Origin: Nocardioides psychrotolerans | Lineage (GTDB): Bacteria; Actinomycetota; Actinomycetes; Propionibacteriales; Nocardioidaceae | Direction of reading: 5' to 3' | Assembly (NCBI RefSeq): GCF_900113685.1 | Contig: NZ_FOQG01000020.1 | Span: forward strand, 1 to 64,000 | DNA length: 64,000 nt | Shown here: positions 1 to 8,584 of the stretch, piece after piece | Layout: every line of letters starts with the position of its first letter | Position numbering within the stretch: the stretch's first letter is position 1 | Notes under the pieces: model-generated | Seen by the model: only the letters and a program-made list of their open reading frames with translations | What the model was told of the DNA's origin: nothing | The model's database searches: none | Made by a program: the position numbers and the translations under genes

Positions 1-285
1 GTTGACGTCACGCGAGAGGTAGGCGACCGCACGTCGCATCACCTCGGCCTCCTGCTCGAGCAGACGGATCCGCTTCTTGGCCTCACGCAGCTCGGCTGAC
101 TCGGCCGCGGTCGGGCCTGGCCGGGCACCGTCCTCGATGTCGGCTTTCTTCATCCAGCCGTGAAGGCAGCCCTCGGAGATCCCGAAGTCCTTCGCGATCT
201 GGTTCAACGGAGCTTCGCCCTTGCGGGCAACGGCCACGACATCGTCGCGGAACTCCTTGGGGTACGGCTTCGGCATGACAGACAT
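1..285 (-). CDS. IS3-family transposase OrfA (partial, runs off window start)
   Basis: The reverse strand encodes 95 codons, with no stop before base 1, beginning MSVMPKPYPKEFRDDVV. It has the IS3 OrfA pattern: a helix-turn-helix region (LNQIAKDFGISEGCLHGWMKKADI) followed by a leucine-zipper-like stretch (AELREAKKRIRLLEQE) that in this family mediates OrfA-OrfB assembly. OrfB would lie outside the window. ATG at 285 or 276 are both usable. The outer end of the element is probably near base 323, where the reverse strand reads TGACACCTGACC, but I cannot confirm the terminal repeat without the other end. Confidence 0.85.
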   Translation of the reverse strand, partial: MSVMPKPYPKEFRDDVVAVARKGEAPLNQIAKDFGISEGCLHGWMKKADIEDGARPGPTAAESAELREAKKRIRLLEQEAEVMRRAVAYLSRDVN

Positions 286-557
286 CCTTCCAGCGAGGAG
301 CGATCCTCACAGGTCAGGTGTCAACCGATCCCTGGGCAGTCCCTCCTGCTGCTTTCCGTGCGGAGTGGGAGACGCCGCGCCCGTCTCGTATGCTGCGGCC
401 CATGAGCAGCCCCGATTTGCAAATCCCCCTCCGGATGATTGGGGTCTTCGTAGTCTCATCGCCACGGTCACGTTGTCTGTTACCAAGAGTCCGGCCGAGG
501 TCGAGTGGCTGATGTTTTTCACTGGAGCAGCGCTCATCGCAGCCAGCGTCTCCTAGA
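286..557 (+). other. IS flank / intergenic stretch with an open frame of unclear status
   Basis: This stretch separates the transposase start from the FkbM gene. One plus-strand frame is open from well upstream and closes with TAG at 554-556, one base before the GTG of the next gene. Its last 18 residues (VEWLMFFTGAALIAASVS) look like a membrane segment. No convincing start codon is present, so this could be the tail of a gene cut by the insertion sequence or simply chance. Confidence 0.25.
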
Positions 558-1349
558 GTGCCGCGAGTGAGTCTCCTGAAAGGCGCCGCCACCAAAGTCC
601 TCGGTCCCGTGCAGTTCGACGAGATCGCCATCGCGCACCACGTGCTCGGCAAGCGCGCCGGGTTCATGGTCGACGTCGGCGCACACCGCGGCTACGCACA
701 CACGCCATTCGTCGAGGACGGCTGGTCGGTCCTGGCAGTCGAGCCCGACCCGGCGAACCGCCGCTACCTCGAAGACGCCCCGCACCCGCGAGTAGACATT
801 ATCCCCAAGGCGATCACTGCCACGGACGGCGAAACTCTGACGCTCTACACGAGCGAGGTGTCGTCGGGCATCAGCTCGCTTGCGGCATTCCACCCCAGCC
901 ACACGCCGGGCCCGCAGGTCGAGACCGCCCGCCTCGACACCCTTGTTGCTGGACGTCGCGTGGACTTCCTCAAGGTCGACACCGAAGGGTTTGACCTGCC
1001 CGTGCTCCAGACGTTCGACTGGTCACAGAAGCCTGACGTCGTGGTGTGCGAGTTTGAGGACCACAAGACAGTTCCGCTGGGCTACACCTACCGCGACCTC
1101 GGGGACTTTCTCGTCGGCCACGGCTACACGGTCCTAATGTCCGAGTGGAACCCTATCGTCGAGTACGGCCAGGCTCACAAGTGGCGGCGCCTCGTGCCGT
1201 ACCCCGCCGACCTCGTCACCGAGGACGGATGGGGCAACTTCATCGCCGTGCGCAGTCCCGATGCTGCTGCGAAGGCGATGCGAGCCGGCCGTGTTGCTGC
1301 TGTCCGCCTGCGCGTCCGCGGCGCTGTCGACAAGGCTCGCGGCAAGTAG
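558..1349 (+). CDS. FkbM family SAM-dependent methyltransferase
   Basis: 263 residues. A nucleotide-binding motif FMVDVGAHRGY (about 36-46) is followed by the acidic ribose-binding motif VLAVEPDPANRRYL. Near residue 135 is the FkbM hallmark DFLKVDTEGFDLPVLQ. Family members O-methylate sugars or small molecules. GTG at 558 and GTG at 567 are both possible starts. Codon choice is looser than in neighbouring chromosomal genes, with several A- or T-ending codons. Its neighbours are an IS3 element and a phage tail-fibre fragment, so this is probably transferred DNA; in such settings FkbM proteins often decorate surface sugars. The substrate is unknown. Confidence 0.8.
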   Translation: MPRVSLLKGAATKVLGPVQFDEIAIAHHVLGKRAGFMVDVGAHRGYAHTPFVEDGWSVLAVEPDPANRRYLEDAPHPRVDIIPKAITATDGETLTLYTSEVSSGISSLAAFHPSHTPGPQVETARLDTLVAGRRVDFLKVDTEGFDLPVLQTFDWSQKPDVVVCEFEDHKTVPLGYTYRDLGDFLVGHGYTVLMSEWNPIVEYGQAHKWRRLVPYPADLVTEDGWGNFIAVRSPDAAAKAMRAGRVAAVRLRVRGAVDKARGK

Positions 1350-1370
1350 CTCTTTGAAGATCCCGAGCGC

Positions 1371-2156
1371 CTAGAGCGCGTCCACGATGGAGTTCGTGAA
1401 CGCCATCAGCGCGTCATGGGAGGCTCGCATGTTCTCGTAGGCCACCCTCAGCGCATTGAGGTCCGCCAGTTTTGCGGTGCTCGCAGCGTCGGCCGGCGTG
1501 CCCGTATACGCCACGTTCTGCACGTCGGGCGTGTAGGCGCTGAGCGTGGCGTCTGCGGTCAAGTAGGTCTGAGTGAACGCGAACGCGGCAATGACGCCCC
1601 GGACCCCGAACTCGGTGACGGTCGCGCCGTTGGTTTTGAATGACCACGCGTCACCGATGCTCGTGCCGTCGTCCTTGTACATGCGGTGCGTCGTCCGGCC
1701 GTCAGCTGCGTTACGAATCGCGGACAGCTTCATGTCGGCTGCGGCGTCCTTCGCGCACAGGACGTACCCCGGGGTACGTCCTCGCGCAACGATCTCATCA
1801 GTGAGGCCAGACCCCCTGCTGGGCTTCGTGTGCTGCCCATCGGCGCCGAACAGGTAACGAGAGCCGCCTACCGACTGCATGCGGTGGACCAGCTCGCGGG
1901 TGCCGTGACCGCCGTAGGTGACCTCCGGCCCGTCGTCGAGAACCGTGCGGCTTCCGCCATTGGAGAGGTCTTCGATCGCCGCGGGAGTGCTGCCCGCGGA
2001 CTGTGTGGCGAGGGTGCGGATCTTCTTGCTGCGGAGCATGATCGTCGGCCGCTTCCCGGTGTTGCCGTTGGTGACCTTGACCGCATTGCCGGGCTTGGTC
2101 TTGGTGCCGCCCGTGACGGCCCAGTCTGGCGAGACGACGGTGGTGCCGCCGGTCAC
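1371..2156 (-). pseudogene. Phage tail-fibre-like protein, probable N-terminally truncated remnant
   Basis: 261 codons from GTG 2156. The same frame is open upstream to a TAG at 2235-2237 without any better start. The stretch just before the GTG reads TAEARTGADGPRALTPKAAG, which matches the short tail-fibre repeat seen in many phage fibres (AE..AGTD..RAMTP). The rest contains a likely beta-rich head and ends in a heptad-like tail (ADLNALRVAYENMRAS) resembling actinophage minor tail proteins. The fibre shaft that should precede it is missing and the upstream DNA belongs to another gene, so I read this as a prophage remnant. It converges on the FkbM gene with a 21-base gap. Confidence 0.55.
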
Positions 2157-2363
2157 ACTTTCCCAGCCAGCAGCCTTCGGAGTGAGTGCTCGGGGCCCGT
2201 CGGCTCCCGTGCGCGCCTCGGCCGTGGTTGCGAGCTAGACGCGGCCCTGGGTGGTGGTGCTGGCCGCCGGGACCTCGGTGGCAATAGTGCGCGGATAGGT
2301 CCGCCCGCGGGTGAGGTGGGATGGTGGATCGGAGGCGTGCGGGACGCCGTACGCTCCCTGGTC

Positions 2364-3134
2364 GTGAGCGAAGAGCTGCAGGTCCAGCGCCGGGACGGCG
2401 TCGTCGAGGTCACTTTCAACCGGCCGCAGCGGCACAACGCGTTCACGCGCGACATGTATGCCGGGATGCGGGAGCTGTGCGAGGAGCTGCGTGACGACGC
2501 TGACGTGCGGGTGCTGGTGCTGCGCGGGGAGGGTGGTCGGGCGTTCGCCGCGGGCAACGAGATCTCGGACTTCTTGTCGCAGGACGCGGTGGCCTACGAG
2601 GACTGGATCCGCGAGCTGCTCGAGATGCTCTTCGCGTTGCCGCAGGTGACGATCGCGGCGGTATCGGGGGTGTGTGTCGGTGGGGGGCTGGCGGTCGCGA
2701 CGCACTGCGACCTGAGGGTGGCGACGGCGGGGAGCCGGTTCGGCTACCCGATCGCGCGGACGTTGGGCAACGCGCTGGCGGGGTCGTTGGTCTACCGGTG
2801 CTCGTCGGTGTTCGGGGAGTCGTTGACGCGGGAGATGCTCCTTGCGGCGCGGCTGGTGGACGCGGAGCGGGCCCATGCCGTGGGGGCGGTGATGGCCGTC
2901 GTGCCGGACGTGGAGGCGCTGACCGCCGAAGTCTCTTCTCTTGTGGAGGGGATCCTCGCGCTGTCGCCGGTGACCGTGCGGGCCACGAAGCACCAACTGC
3001 TGGACCGGGCCAAGCGGCTCGAGGTGAGTCCGGTGGGGGATGGTGAGGTGCTGCGAGAGGTCTACACGGGGCCGGACTTCGCCGAAGGAGTGCGGTCCTT
3101 CCTCGCCAAGGAGAAGCCGGCCTTCGAAGGTTGA
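2364..3134 (+). CDS. Enoyl-CoA hydratase/isomerase family protein
   Basis: 256 residues of crotonase fold. The N-terminal VTFNRPQRHNAFT, the oxyanion-hole region AFAAGNEISDF and the second oxyanion segment AAVSGVCVGGGLAVATHCD are all present. Family members hydrate or isomerise enoyl-CoA thioesters in fatty-acid or aromatic breakdown. GTG 2364 begins VSEELQVQRRDGV and gives the usual family length; the frame stays open upstream but is not family-like there. It stands alone between the phage remnant and the DUF1800 gene. Substrate specificity cannot be read from the sequence. Confidence 0.88.
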   Translation: MSEELQVQRRDGVVEVTFNRPQRHNAFTRDMYAGMRELCEELRDDADVRVLVLRGEGGRAFAAGNEISDFLSQDAVAYEDWIRELLEMLFALPQVTIAAVSGVCVGGGLAVATHCDLRVATAGSRFGYPIARTLGNALAGSLVYRCSSVFGESLTREMLLAARLVDAERAHAVGAVMAVVPDVEALTAEVSSLVEGILALSPVTVRATKHQLLDRAKRLEVSPVGDGEVLREVYTGPDFAEGVRSFLAKEKPAFEG

Positions 3135-3211
3135 CCGGGTGCCTGGCATGAAGGAGGCATGAAGGTGATGCGGCAGATTGCCTCAAGATCCGCCTGGTGA
3201 CGCCGAACAGA

Positions 3212-3243
3212 TCCCTGTCGAAATGGATTTCGAACGACAGGGA
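3212..3243 (+). promoter_or_regulatory. Inverted repeat just upstream of the DUF1800 start
   Basis: Perfect 9-bp arms, TCCCTGTCG (3212-3220) and CGACAGGGA (3235-3243), separated by 14 bases. The right arm carries the GGGA that would serve as ribosome binding site for the ATG at 3249, so the hairpin could limit translation or be a protein binding site. This is inference from position only. Confidence 0.45.
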
Positions 3244-3248
3244 CACGG

Positions 3249-4811
3249 ATGTCTACTTCACGAATTTTTCCTCAGGACCGCGCGCTCTCACGGCGGCAGG
3301 GCCTTCGCCTGGCAAGTGGTGCCACTCTCGCCAGTGCTGTCGCACTGCCGGCCGGTCGAGCTGACGCGGCGGCCCCGCCCTACCAGCCGATGCCCGTGTT
3401 GCCGGTCGAGTCGCGGCACCTGGTCAACCGCTTCAGCTATGGCATCACGCCCGCGCTGGCCGAGGAGGTCAGGGCGGCCGGGGGTCACCTCGCGTGGTTC
3501 GACCAGCAGCTCGACACGGCCCATGACGGCTCAGCCGACGGGCTCTGTGATTGGTGGCCTGACCTTCACCTCGATGCCGTCACGCTATGGCAGCGAAACG
3601 TGTCGGGTGTCCGTTCTGGCAGCAGTGTCATGTGGGACTACGGCCGCAGGTCGGTGCTGCGCCGGCTGACCTCACCACGACCGGTGCTCGAGGTGATGCA
3701 CGAGTTCTGGGAGAACCACTTCCACGTGCCGATCATCGCCGACAACATCTTCCCGCTGCGCGCGCCGTACGGCGACGTCATCCGCAAGCACGCGCTGGGT
3801 CGATTCGAGGATCTGCTTACCGAGGCCGTGCTGCACCCCGCCATGCTGATGTATCTCGGCGCTGCGACCTCGACGAAGCTGCACCCCAACGAGAACCTCG
3901 GCAGGGAGCTGCTCGAGCTGCACACGGTCGGGGTGGGCAACTACTCCGAGGCCGAGGTCAAGGACGCGGCCCGCATCCTCACCGGGTGGCGAGTCGACCT
4001 CTATCGCACGTGGAGCCCGTCCTACTCGAACGTCGATCATTGGCTCGGGCCGGTGAGCGTCATGGGGTTCAGCGCTGCCAACCTCCTGCCCGACGGCCGA
4101 GAGGTCACCAGGGCGTTGCTCTCGCACCTGGCCCACCACCCGGCCACCGCGCGGCGGATCGCGAACAAGCTGGTGCGACAGTTCGTGTCCGATGTCCCCT
4201 CCGAGCCCCTCGTCGGACGGCTGGCGGCAACCTACCTGGCCAACGACACCGCGATCGCGCCCGTCCTGCGAGAGCTGGTGGGTTCTGCGGAGTTCGCCGC
4301 TTCGGTCGACCAGAAGCTCCGCGATCCCGACGAGGACGTGATCGCGACCTACCGCCTGCTGGGTGCCAGTGTGGCGCCCCCGACGGGCGATTCGTCGGCG
4401 GCCAACCAGGTCTACTGGACTCTCTACTCCCTCGGCCTGGCGCCCTGGAACTGGCCACGCCCGGACGGGCAGCCGGTCGACGCGGTGTCGTGGTCGTCAC
4501 CGAGCCGCGCCCTGGCGTCGATGTCCTTCCACTGGTGGCTGGCAGGAGGGCAGGTCGGAGCCACGGACGTGTCCTTCCCCACCCCGGTCAGCCACCTGCC
4601 CCAGCGGAAGATCCTGTTGCGCGACCTGGTGGACCACCTGTCGCGACAGCTCTTGCACCGACCGGCGACCAAGGTGCTGGTCCAGGCCTGCTGCGAGGCG
4701 GTCGAGCTCGATCCCAAGACGATCGTGACGAGGAGGACCGACCTCTTCACCTGGCGCTGGCAGCGGCTCGTGGCCGCGATCCTCGACAGCCCCTCCTTCT
4801 ACCACCACTGA
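3249..4811 (+). CDS. DUF1800 domain-containing secreted protein
   Basis: 520 residues. The N-terminus has a twin-arginine-type signal (SRRQGLRLASGATLASAVALPAG, ending ADAAA). The body has the DUF1800 pattern: HLVNRFSYGITPALAEEV near 50, FWENHFHVP near 145, and ENLGRELLELHTVGVGNYSEAEVKDAARILTGW near 215-250. DUF1800 proteins are exported, of unknown biochemistry, and nearly always precede a DUF1501 protein, as here. The next gene starts 65 bases downstream on the same strand, so co-transcription is likely. Confidence 0.85.
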   Translation: MSTSRIFPQDRALSRRQGLRLASGATLASAVALPAGRADAAAPPYQPMPVLPVESRHLVNRFSYGITPALAEEVRAAGGHLAWFDQQLDTAHDGSADGLCDWWPDLHLDAVTLWQRNVSGVRSGSSVMWDYGRRSVLRRLTSPRPVLEVMHEFWENHFHVPIIADNIFPLRAPYGDVIRKHALGRFEDLLTEAVLHPAMLMYLGAATSTKLHPNENLGRELLELHTVGVGNYSEAEVKDAARILTGWRVDLYRTWSPSYSNVDHWLGPVSVMGFSAANLLPDGREVTRALLSHLAHHPATARRIANKLVRQFVSDVPSEPLVGRLAATYLANDTAIAPVLRELVGSAEFAASVDQKLRDPDEDVIATYRLLGASVAPPTGDSSAANQVYWTLYSLGLAPWNWPRPDGQPVDAVSWSSPSRALASMSFHWWLAGGQVGATDVSFPTPVSHLPQRKILLRDLVDHLSRQLLHRPATKVLVQACCEAVELDPKTIVTRRTDLFTWRWQRLVAAILDSPSFYHH

Positions 4812-4876
4812 CTCCCTCGCAGCATCGGCGCTAGCGCGCCGTGCTGCTGGACCCTGCCCTGAGACGGAGCACGACC

Positions 4877-6190
4877 ATGACTGCTGAAGCCCTGCCCCTG
4901 ACCGGCTGCCCCTGCGTTTCGGACCCGACATCGGGTCTCCCACAGCCTCGTGGCTCCACCAGTCGTCGTGGGCTGCTGCGGGGGGCCGCGCTGGTCGGCG
5001 CCACCACGATGTTCGGCTCGACGGCGGTGACGCTGGGCCGGCTGCCCGGAGCGGCGGCCGAGATCGCGTCGGTGGCTGTGTCGCCGGCATCCTCGGTCCT
5101 GGTCGTGCTCTCGCTGCGCGGTGCGGCAGACGGGCTCTCGCTCGTCGTGCCGCACGCGGACCCGGCGTACTACCTCAGCCGTCCGACCATCGCCGTCCCG
5201 TCGGCTGCTCTGCTCGCGAAGGACGCCTCGTTCGGCCTGCACCCTGCCTTGGCGCCCCTGCTGCCGATGTGGGAGTCGGGTCAGCTCGCGGCGGTGCACG
5301 CCACCGGGATGGCCGTGCCGAACCGGTCGCACTTCGCGGCGATGGAGGAGCTCGAGGACGCTGCTCCCGGTTCGTCGAGCCGCGTCGGCTGGCTCAACCG
5401 GCTCATCGGTGACGACGCCGTCGCCTCGACTGTGCAAGGGCTCGCGGTCGGCTCCGGGCTGCCGATGTCGCTGATCGGCACCGAGGCGGCTATGTCCTTC
5501 AGGTCGCTGGAGACAGCGGTGCTGGCCGGTGGGGACAAGCGCTACGACCCCCGCGGCTCCCGGGCCCGGTCACTGAAGACCCAATGGGCCCAGTCGTCGA
5601 CCCCGATGGGGGCCGGAGTCAGGAACGCCCTGGGTGCCCTGGTCGATCTCGGCCCCGCCAAGGCACAAGCGGACCGGGCGACCAGCTTTCCCCCCAGCAG
5701 CCTGGGCCAGGCACTCTCCTCGGTGTCGCGCACCCTGCGTGGAGAGATCGGTGTCTCGGTGGTCACCGTCGACGCGGGGTCCTGGGACATGCACACCGAG
5801 ATGGGGACCGTCGCCGCGGGCGCCATGACCAGCAGTGCGGCCGATCTGGCGACCTGCATCGCTGCGTTCTTCGCCGACCTGGGTCCGGTCGCCGACAAGG
5901 TCACCCTGGTCACGATCAGTGAGTTCGGGCGGCGGGTGCAGGAGAACGCCAACAGGGGTCTGGACCATGGGTGGGGCAACGTGATGTTCGTGGCCGGGGC
6001 CGGGGTGAAGGGTGGCTCCTACTACGGGAGGTGGCCGGGCCTGCGCAACACGCTCGATGCTGACCTGGCGGTCACCACGGACTACCGGAGCGTGCTGGCG
6101 GAGATCGTCGCGGCGCGGACCGGTGCTTCTACGGCGACGGTGTTTCCGGGGTTCACCCGGGAGAAGGTCGGGGTCATGGTCGGGCAGTAG
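4877..6190 (+). CDS. DUF1501 domain-containing secreted protein
   Basis: 437 residues from ATG 4877; an upstream in-frame GTG at 4841 is less likely. There is a Tat-like signal (STSRRGLLRGAALVGATTMFG). The DUF1501 (sulfatase-like) fold is seen in VVLSLRGAADGLSLVVPHADPAYY, HATGMAVPNRSHF, the GSWDMHTEMG segment near 310, and TISEFGRRVQENANRGLDHGWGN near 345-370. It is the standard partner of DUF1800; the pair is usually read as an envelope or extracellular system with no established reaction. Confidence 0.85.
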   Translation: MTAEALPLTGCPCVSDPTSGLPQPRGSTSRRGLLRGAALVGATTMFGSTAVTLGRLPGAAAEIASVAVSPASSVLVVLSLRGAADGLSLVVPHADPAYYLSRPTIAVPSAALLAKDASFGLHPALAPLLPMWESGQLAAVHATGMAVPNRSHFAAMEELEDAAPGSSSRVGWLNRLIGDDAVASTVQGLAVGSGLPMSLIGTEAAMSFRSLETAVLAGGDKRYDPRGSRARSLKTQWAQSSTPMGAGVRNALGALVDLGPAKAQADRATSFPPSSLGQALSSVSRTLRGEIGVSVVTVDAGSWDMHTEMGTVAAGAMTSSAADLATCIAAFFADLGPVADKVTLVTISEFGRRVQENANRGLDHGWGNVMFVAGAGVKGGSYYGRWPGLRNTLDADLAVTTDYRSVLAEIVAARTGASTATVFPGFTREKVGVMVGQ

Positions 6191-6265
6191 TGGAGCGACT
6201 TCACCTCGCTGCTCGTCCAGCGAGGTGGAGGAATCTTCTGAGGGTCGGGGCTGTTCGGACTCTTC

Positions 6266-7606
6266 GTGACCACTGACGACTCGCGCCGGGTGTCCCTGCT
6301 GCTCGGAGCGCTCTTCGGGTTGGCGGGGATGGGGTCGTCGTCGGCGGCGATCGCGCTGCCGCTGATGGGGCAGGACCTCGGGGTGGGGGTCGGGGAAGCG
6401 ACGTGGACGATCAGCCTCTACACCTTGATGCTCGCGGTCACGACGGCCGTCTACGGGAGGGTGTCCGACCTGGTCGGCGTGAAGATCCCCCTGCTCGTCG
6501 GCATCGCCCTGATGACGGCTGGGGCGCTGGTGGCGGCGTTCGCGCCGTCGTACGGCGTGCTGCTGGTCGCGCGGCTCTTCCAGGGCGCGGGGGTGGCGGC
6601 CGTGCCGACGCTGGGGGTAGCGATCGTGAGCGCCCGCTACGACGGCGAGGTGCGCGGCATCGCGCTGGGCCGGCTCGCCGGGATGGCGGCGGCGGTCAGC
6701 TGCCTGGGGCCCCTCGTCGGAGGCGTCGTGGAGCACGCCTTCGGGTGGCGGGCCGTCATGGCGCTGCCGATCCTGGGGGTGCTCATCATCCCGTTCCTGT
6801 GGCGGGCGCTGACCGGTGAGGGCAGTGGCGCGAGCCTCGACATCATCGGCGCGGTCCTCGTCGCTGCGACCGCCGCGGGGCTGGTGCTGCTGGTGCAGTC
6901 GCCCGCGACGGGCGTGCTCATCGCCGGCATCGGGGTCCTGCTGATGGTCCTCGGGGTGCCGCTCGTGACGATGCGAGTCCGCCGCAAGCCGCACGGCTTC
7001 CTGCCGATGTCGGTGATCCGCAACGGCACCGTCGTGCGCAGCGCGGTCGCTGCCGCGGCCGTGCCTGCGGCGTGGTTCGCCCAGCTGATCGCCATCCCGG
7101 CTGTGCTGGTCGGCGATGGCTGGGAGCCCTGGCAGGTCGGGCTGCTGCTGCTGCCCAGCGCCGGGCTCGCGATCGCGATGCCGAAGACCGCCGGCGCGCT
7201 GCTCATCCGCATCGGGTCGGCCGCGTCGCTCGCGGTGTCGGGGGTGATCGCCTCGCTGGCGCTGCTGCTGGCGGCGTTCGGGACCTGGCAGATCTCCCCG
7301 GTCGCCGTCGTGGTCGCCGTGGCGCTCTGCACGGTCGCCTTCGGGCTCGGCCAGCCGGCCCTGATGGCGGCCGTGGGCGGGTCGGTCGAGGCCGACGTAC
7401 GCGGTGTCGCTCTCGGCGTCGCCACCCTCCTCTTTCTCGTCGGCGGCTCCGTCGGCGCCGCCGTGGTGGGCGGGCTCGGCGGCATCATCGGGATCCCGGC
7501 TGCCCTTGCCGCGCTCGCCCTGTTGCCGTTGCTGGGGCTGGTCGCGCTCGTCCCCGAGCTGCGACGTGTGACGCCGGCACTCGTCCGCGACGACGTCACT
7601 CCCTGA
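6266..7606 (+). CDS. MFS transporter, multidrug-efflux type
   Basis: 446 residues, almost entirely hydrophobic helices. The N-terminal part has SAAIALPLMGQDLGVGVGEATWTISLYTLMLA, as in DHA-type drug/proton antiporters, and the loop YGRVSDLVGVK matches the conserved MFS loop 2-3 motif. FQGAGVAAVPTLGVAIVSA resembles antiporter motif C regions. It sits in the inner membrane and probably exports a small hydrophobic compound. The start is GTG at 6266. It is 76 bases from the DUF1501 gene and 31 bases from the next oxidoreductase, on the same strand. Substrate unknown. Confidence 0.85.
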   Translation: MTTDDSRRVSLLLGALFGLAGMGSSSAAIALPLMGQDLGVGVGEATWTISLYTLMLAVTTAVYGRVSDLVGVKIPLLVGIALMTAGALVAAFAPSYGVLLVARLFQGAGVAAVPTLGVAIVSARYDGEVRGIALGRLAGMAAAVSCLGPLVGGVVEHAFGWRAVMALPILGVLIIPFLWRALTGEGSGASLDIIGAVLVAATAAGLVLLVQSPATGVLIAGIGVLLMVLGVPLVTMRVRRKPHGFLPMSVIRNGTVVRSAVAAAAVPAAWFAQLIAIPAVLVGDGWEPWQVGLLLLPSAGLAIAMPKTAGALLIRIGSAASLAVSGVIASLALLLAAFGTWQISPVAVVVAVALCTVAFGLGQPALMAAVGGSVEADVRGVALGVATLLFLVGGSVGAAVVGGLGGIIGIPAALAALALLPLLGLVALVPELRRVTPALVRDDVTP

Positions 7607-7637
7607 CGCTGTCCGCGGCGTCTGCCACAGTGTCGCC

Positions 7638-8543
7638 ATGCACGTGGGGATGACGCTGCCGGTGATGGAGCCGGACCTGTGGGCCGACGGCGCCGCGACG
7701 CTGGAGTCGTGGGCGCGCGCGATCGACGAGGGTCCGTTCGCCTCGCTCTGCTTCGGCGAGCGGATGGCCTTCGACAACCCCGAGACGCTGACGCTGCTCG
7801 GGGCTGTCGCTGCGTGGACGCATCGGGTGCGGATCGTGACCACGGTGATCGTGCCGCAGCTGCACGACCCGGTGATGCTCGCGAAGGCGCTCGCCACCGG
7901 TGACCAGCTCAGCGGTGGGCGGCTGACCGTGGGGTTCGGGGTGGGCGGGCGCGAGGAGGACTACCGCGCTGTCGGCGCTGCGGTCTCGGAGCAGACGATG
8001 GCGGGGATGGCGTCGCAGGTGGCCGTGATGAAGCGCGTGTGGGCCGGTGAGGACGTCACCGGTGCGACGCTGCCGGTCGGTCCTCTGCCCGTGCAGATGG
8101 GTGGGCCGTCGTTGCTGGTCGGCACGATGGGGCCGAAGACGATCCGGAGTGCTGCCGCGTGGGCTGATGGTCTCGCGGGGGTCTCCCTGGACCTGGACGT
8201 CTCGGCTGCTGCCGGGTTGTTCTCGCTTGCGCGGACCTGTTGGTCGGAGGCGGGGAGGGGGGTGCCGCGGCTGACCACGTCGTTCTGGTTCGCCCTGGAT
8301 GAGGGTGACGGCTCAGCGCGCGAGCAGGTGCACCGCCACCTGCGGCACTACATGAACTGGATCCCTGCTGAGTTCGTCGAAGCCATGGCGCCGACGACGA
8401 GGTTCGCTGGGACCTTGTCTGAGCTCGCGGAGGTGCTGGCGCGGTTCGAGGAGGCGGGGGCCGACGAGGTGCACCTGATCCCCACCGGCTCCGACGTGGC
8501 GCAGGTGGAGCGGGTGGCTGCGCTGCTGGCGACGTCATACTGA
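7638..8543 (+). CDS. LLM class flavin-dependent oxidoreductase
   Basis: 301 residues with a luciferase-like TIM-barrel pattern: MHVGMTLPVMEPDL at the N-terminus, RIVTTVIVPQLHDPVMLAKALATGDQLSGGRLTVGFGVGGREEDY near 75-115, and GGPSLLVGTMGPKTIRSAAAWADG near 155. Actinobacterial members use FMN or F420; the sequence does not settle which. It follows the MFS gene closely (31 bases), so the two may act in one detoxification or biosynthetic step. C-terminal residues HLIPTGSDVAQVERVAALLA close the barrel as in the family. Confidence 0.85.
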   Translation: MHVGMTLPVMEPDLWADGAATLESWARAIDEGPFASLCFGERMAFDNPETLTLLGAVAAWTHRVRIVTTVIVPQLHDPVMLAKALATGDQLSGGRLTVGFGVGGREEDYRAVGAAVSEQTMAGMASQVAVMKRVWAGEDVTGATLPVGPLPVQMGGPSLLVGTMGPKTIRSAAAWADGLAGVSLDLDVSAAAGLFSLARTCWSEAGRGVPRLTTSFWFALDEGDGSAREQVHRHLRHYMNWIPAEFVEAMAPTTRFAGTLSELAEVLARFEEAGADEVHLIPTGSDVAQVERVAALLATSY

Positions 8544-8546
8544 GGC

Positions 8547-8574
8547 TTGTATTCACCTAAGACGTGTCTAATAC
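8547..8574 (+). promoter_or_regulatory. Candidate promoter for the MNT/HEPN module
   Basis: TTGTAT (8547-8552) and TAATAC (8569-8574) are 16 bases apart, and the ATG at 8585 lies only 10 bases after the -10-like box. This predicts a leaderless or nearly leaderless mRNA, common in actinobacteria. Inferred from sequence alone. Confidence 0.5.
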
Positions 8575-8584
8575 TAGAACTCTC

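Noticed and set aside
534..902. Reverse-strand open frame over the FkbM gene
   Set aside because: It is a codon-position shadow of the plus-strand methyltransferase and shows no family pattern.
1686..2363. Plus-strand frame upstream of the enoyl-CoA hydratase as an N-terminal extension
   Set aside because: It is antisense to the tail-fibre fragment, not crotonase-like, and GTG 2364 gives the normal enzyme length.
5570..7897. 775-codon reverse frame over the MFS and DUF1501 genes
   Set aside because: Arg/His/Asp-rich shadow typical of GC-rich DNA; the plus strand has clear families here.
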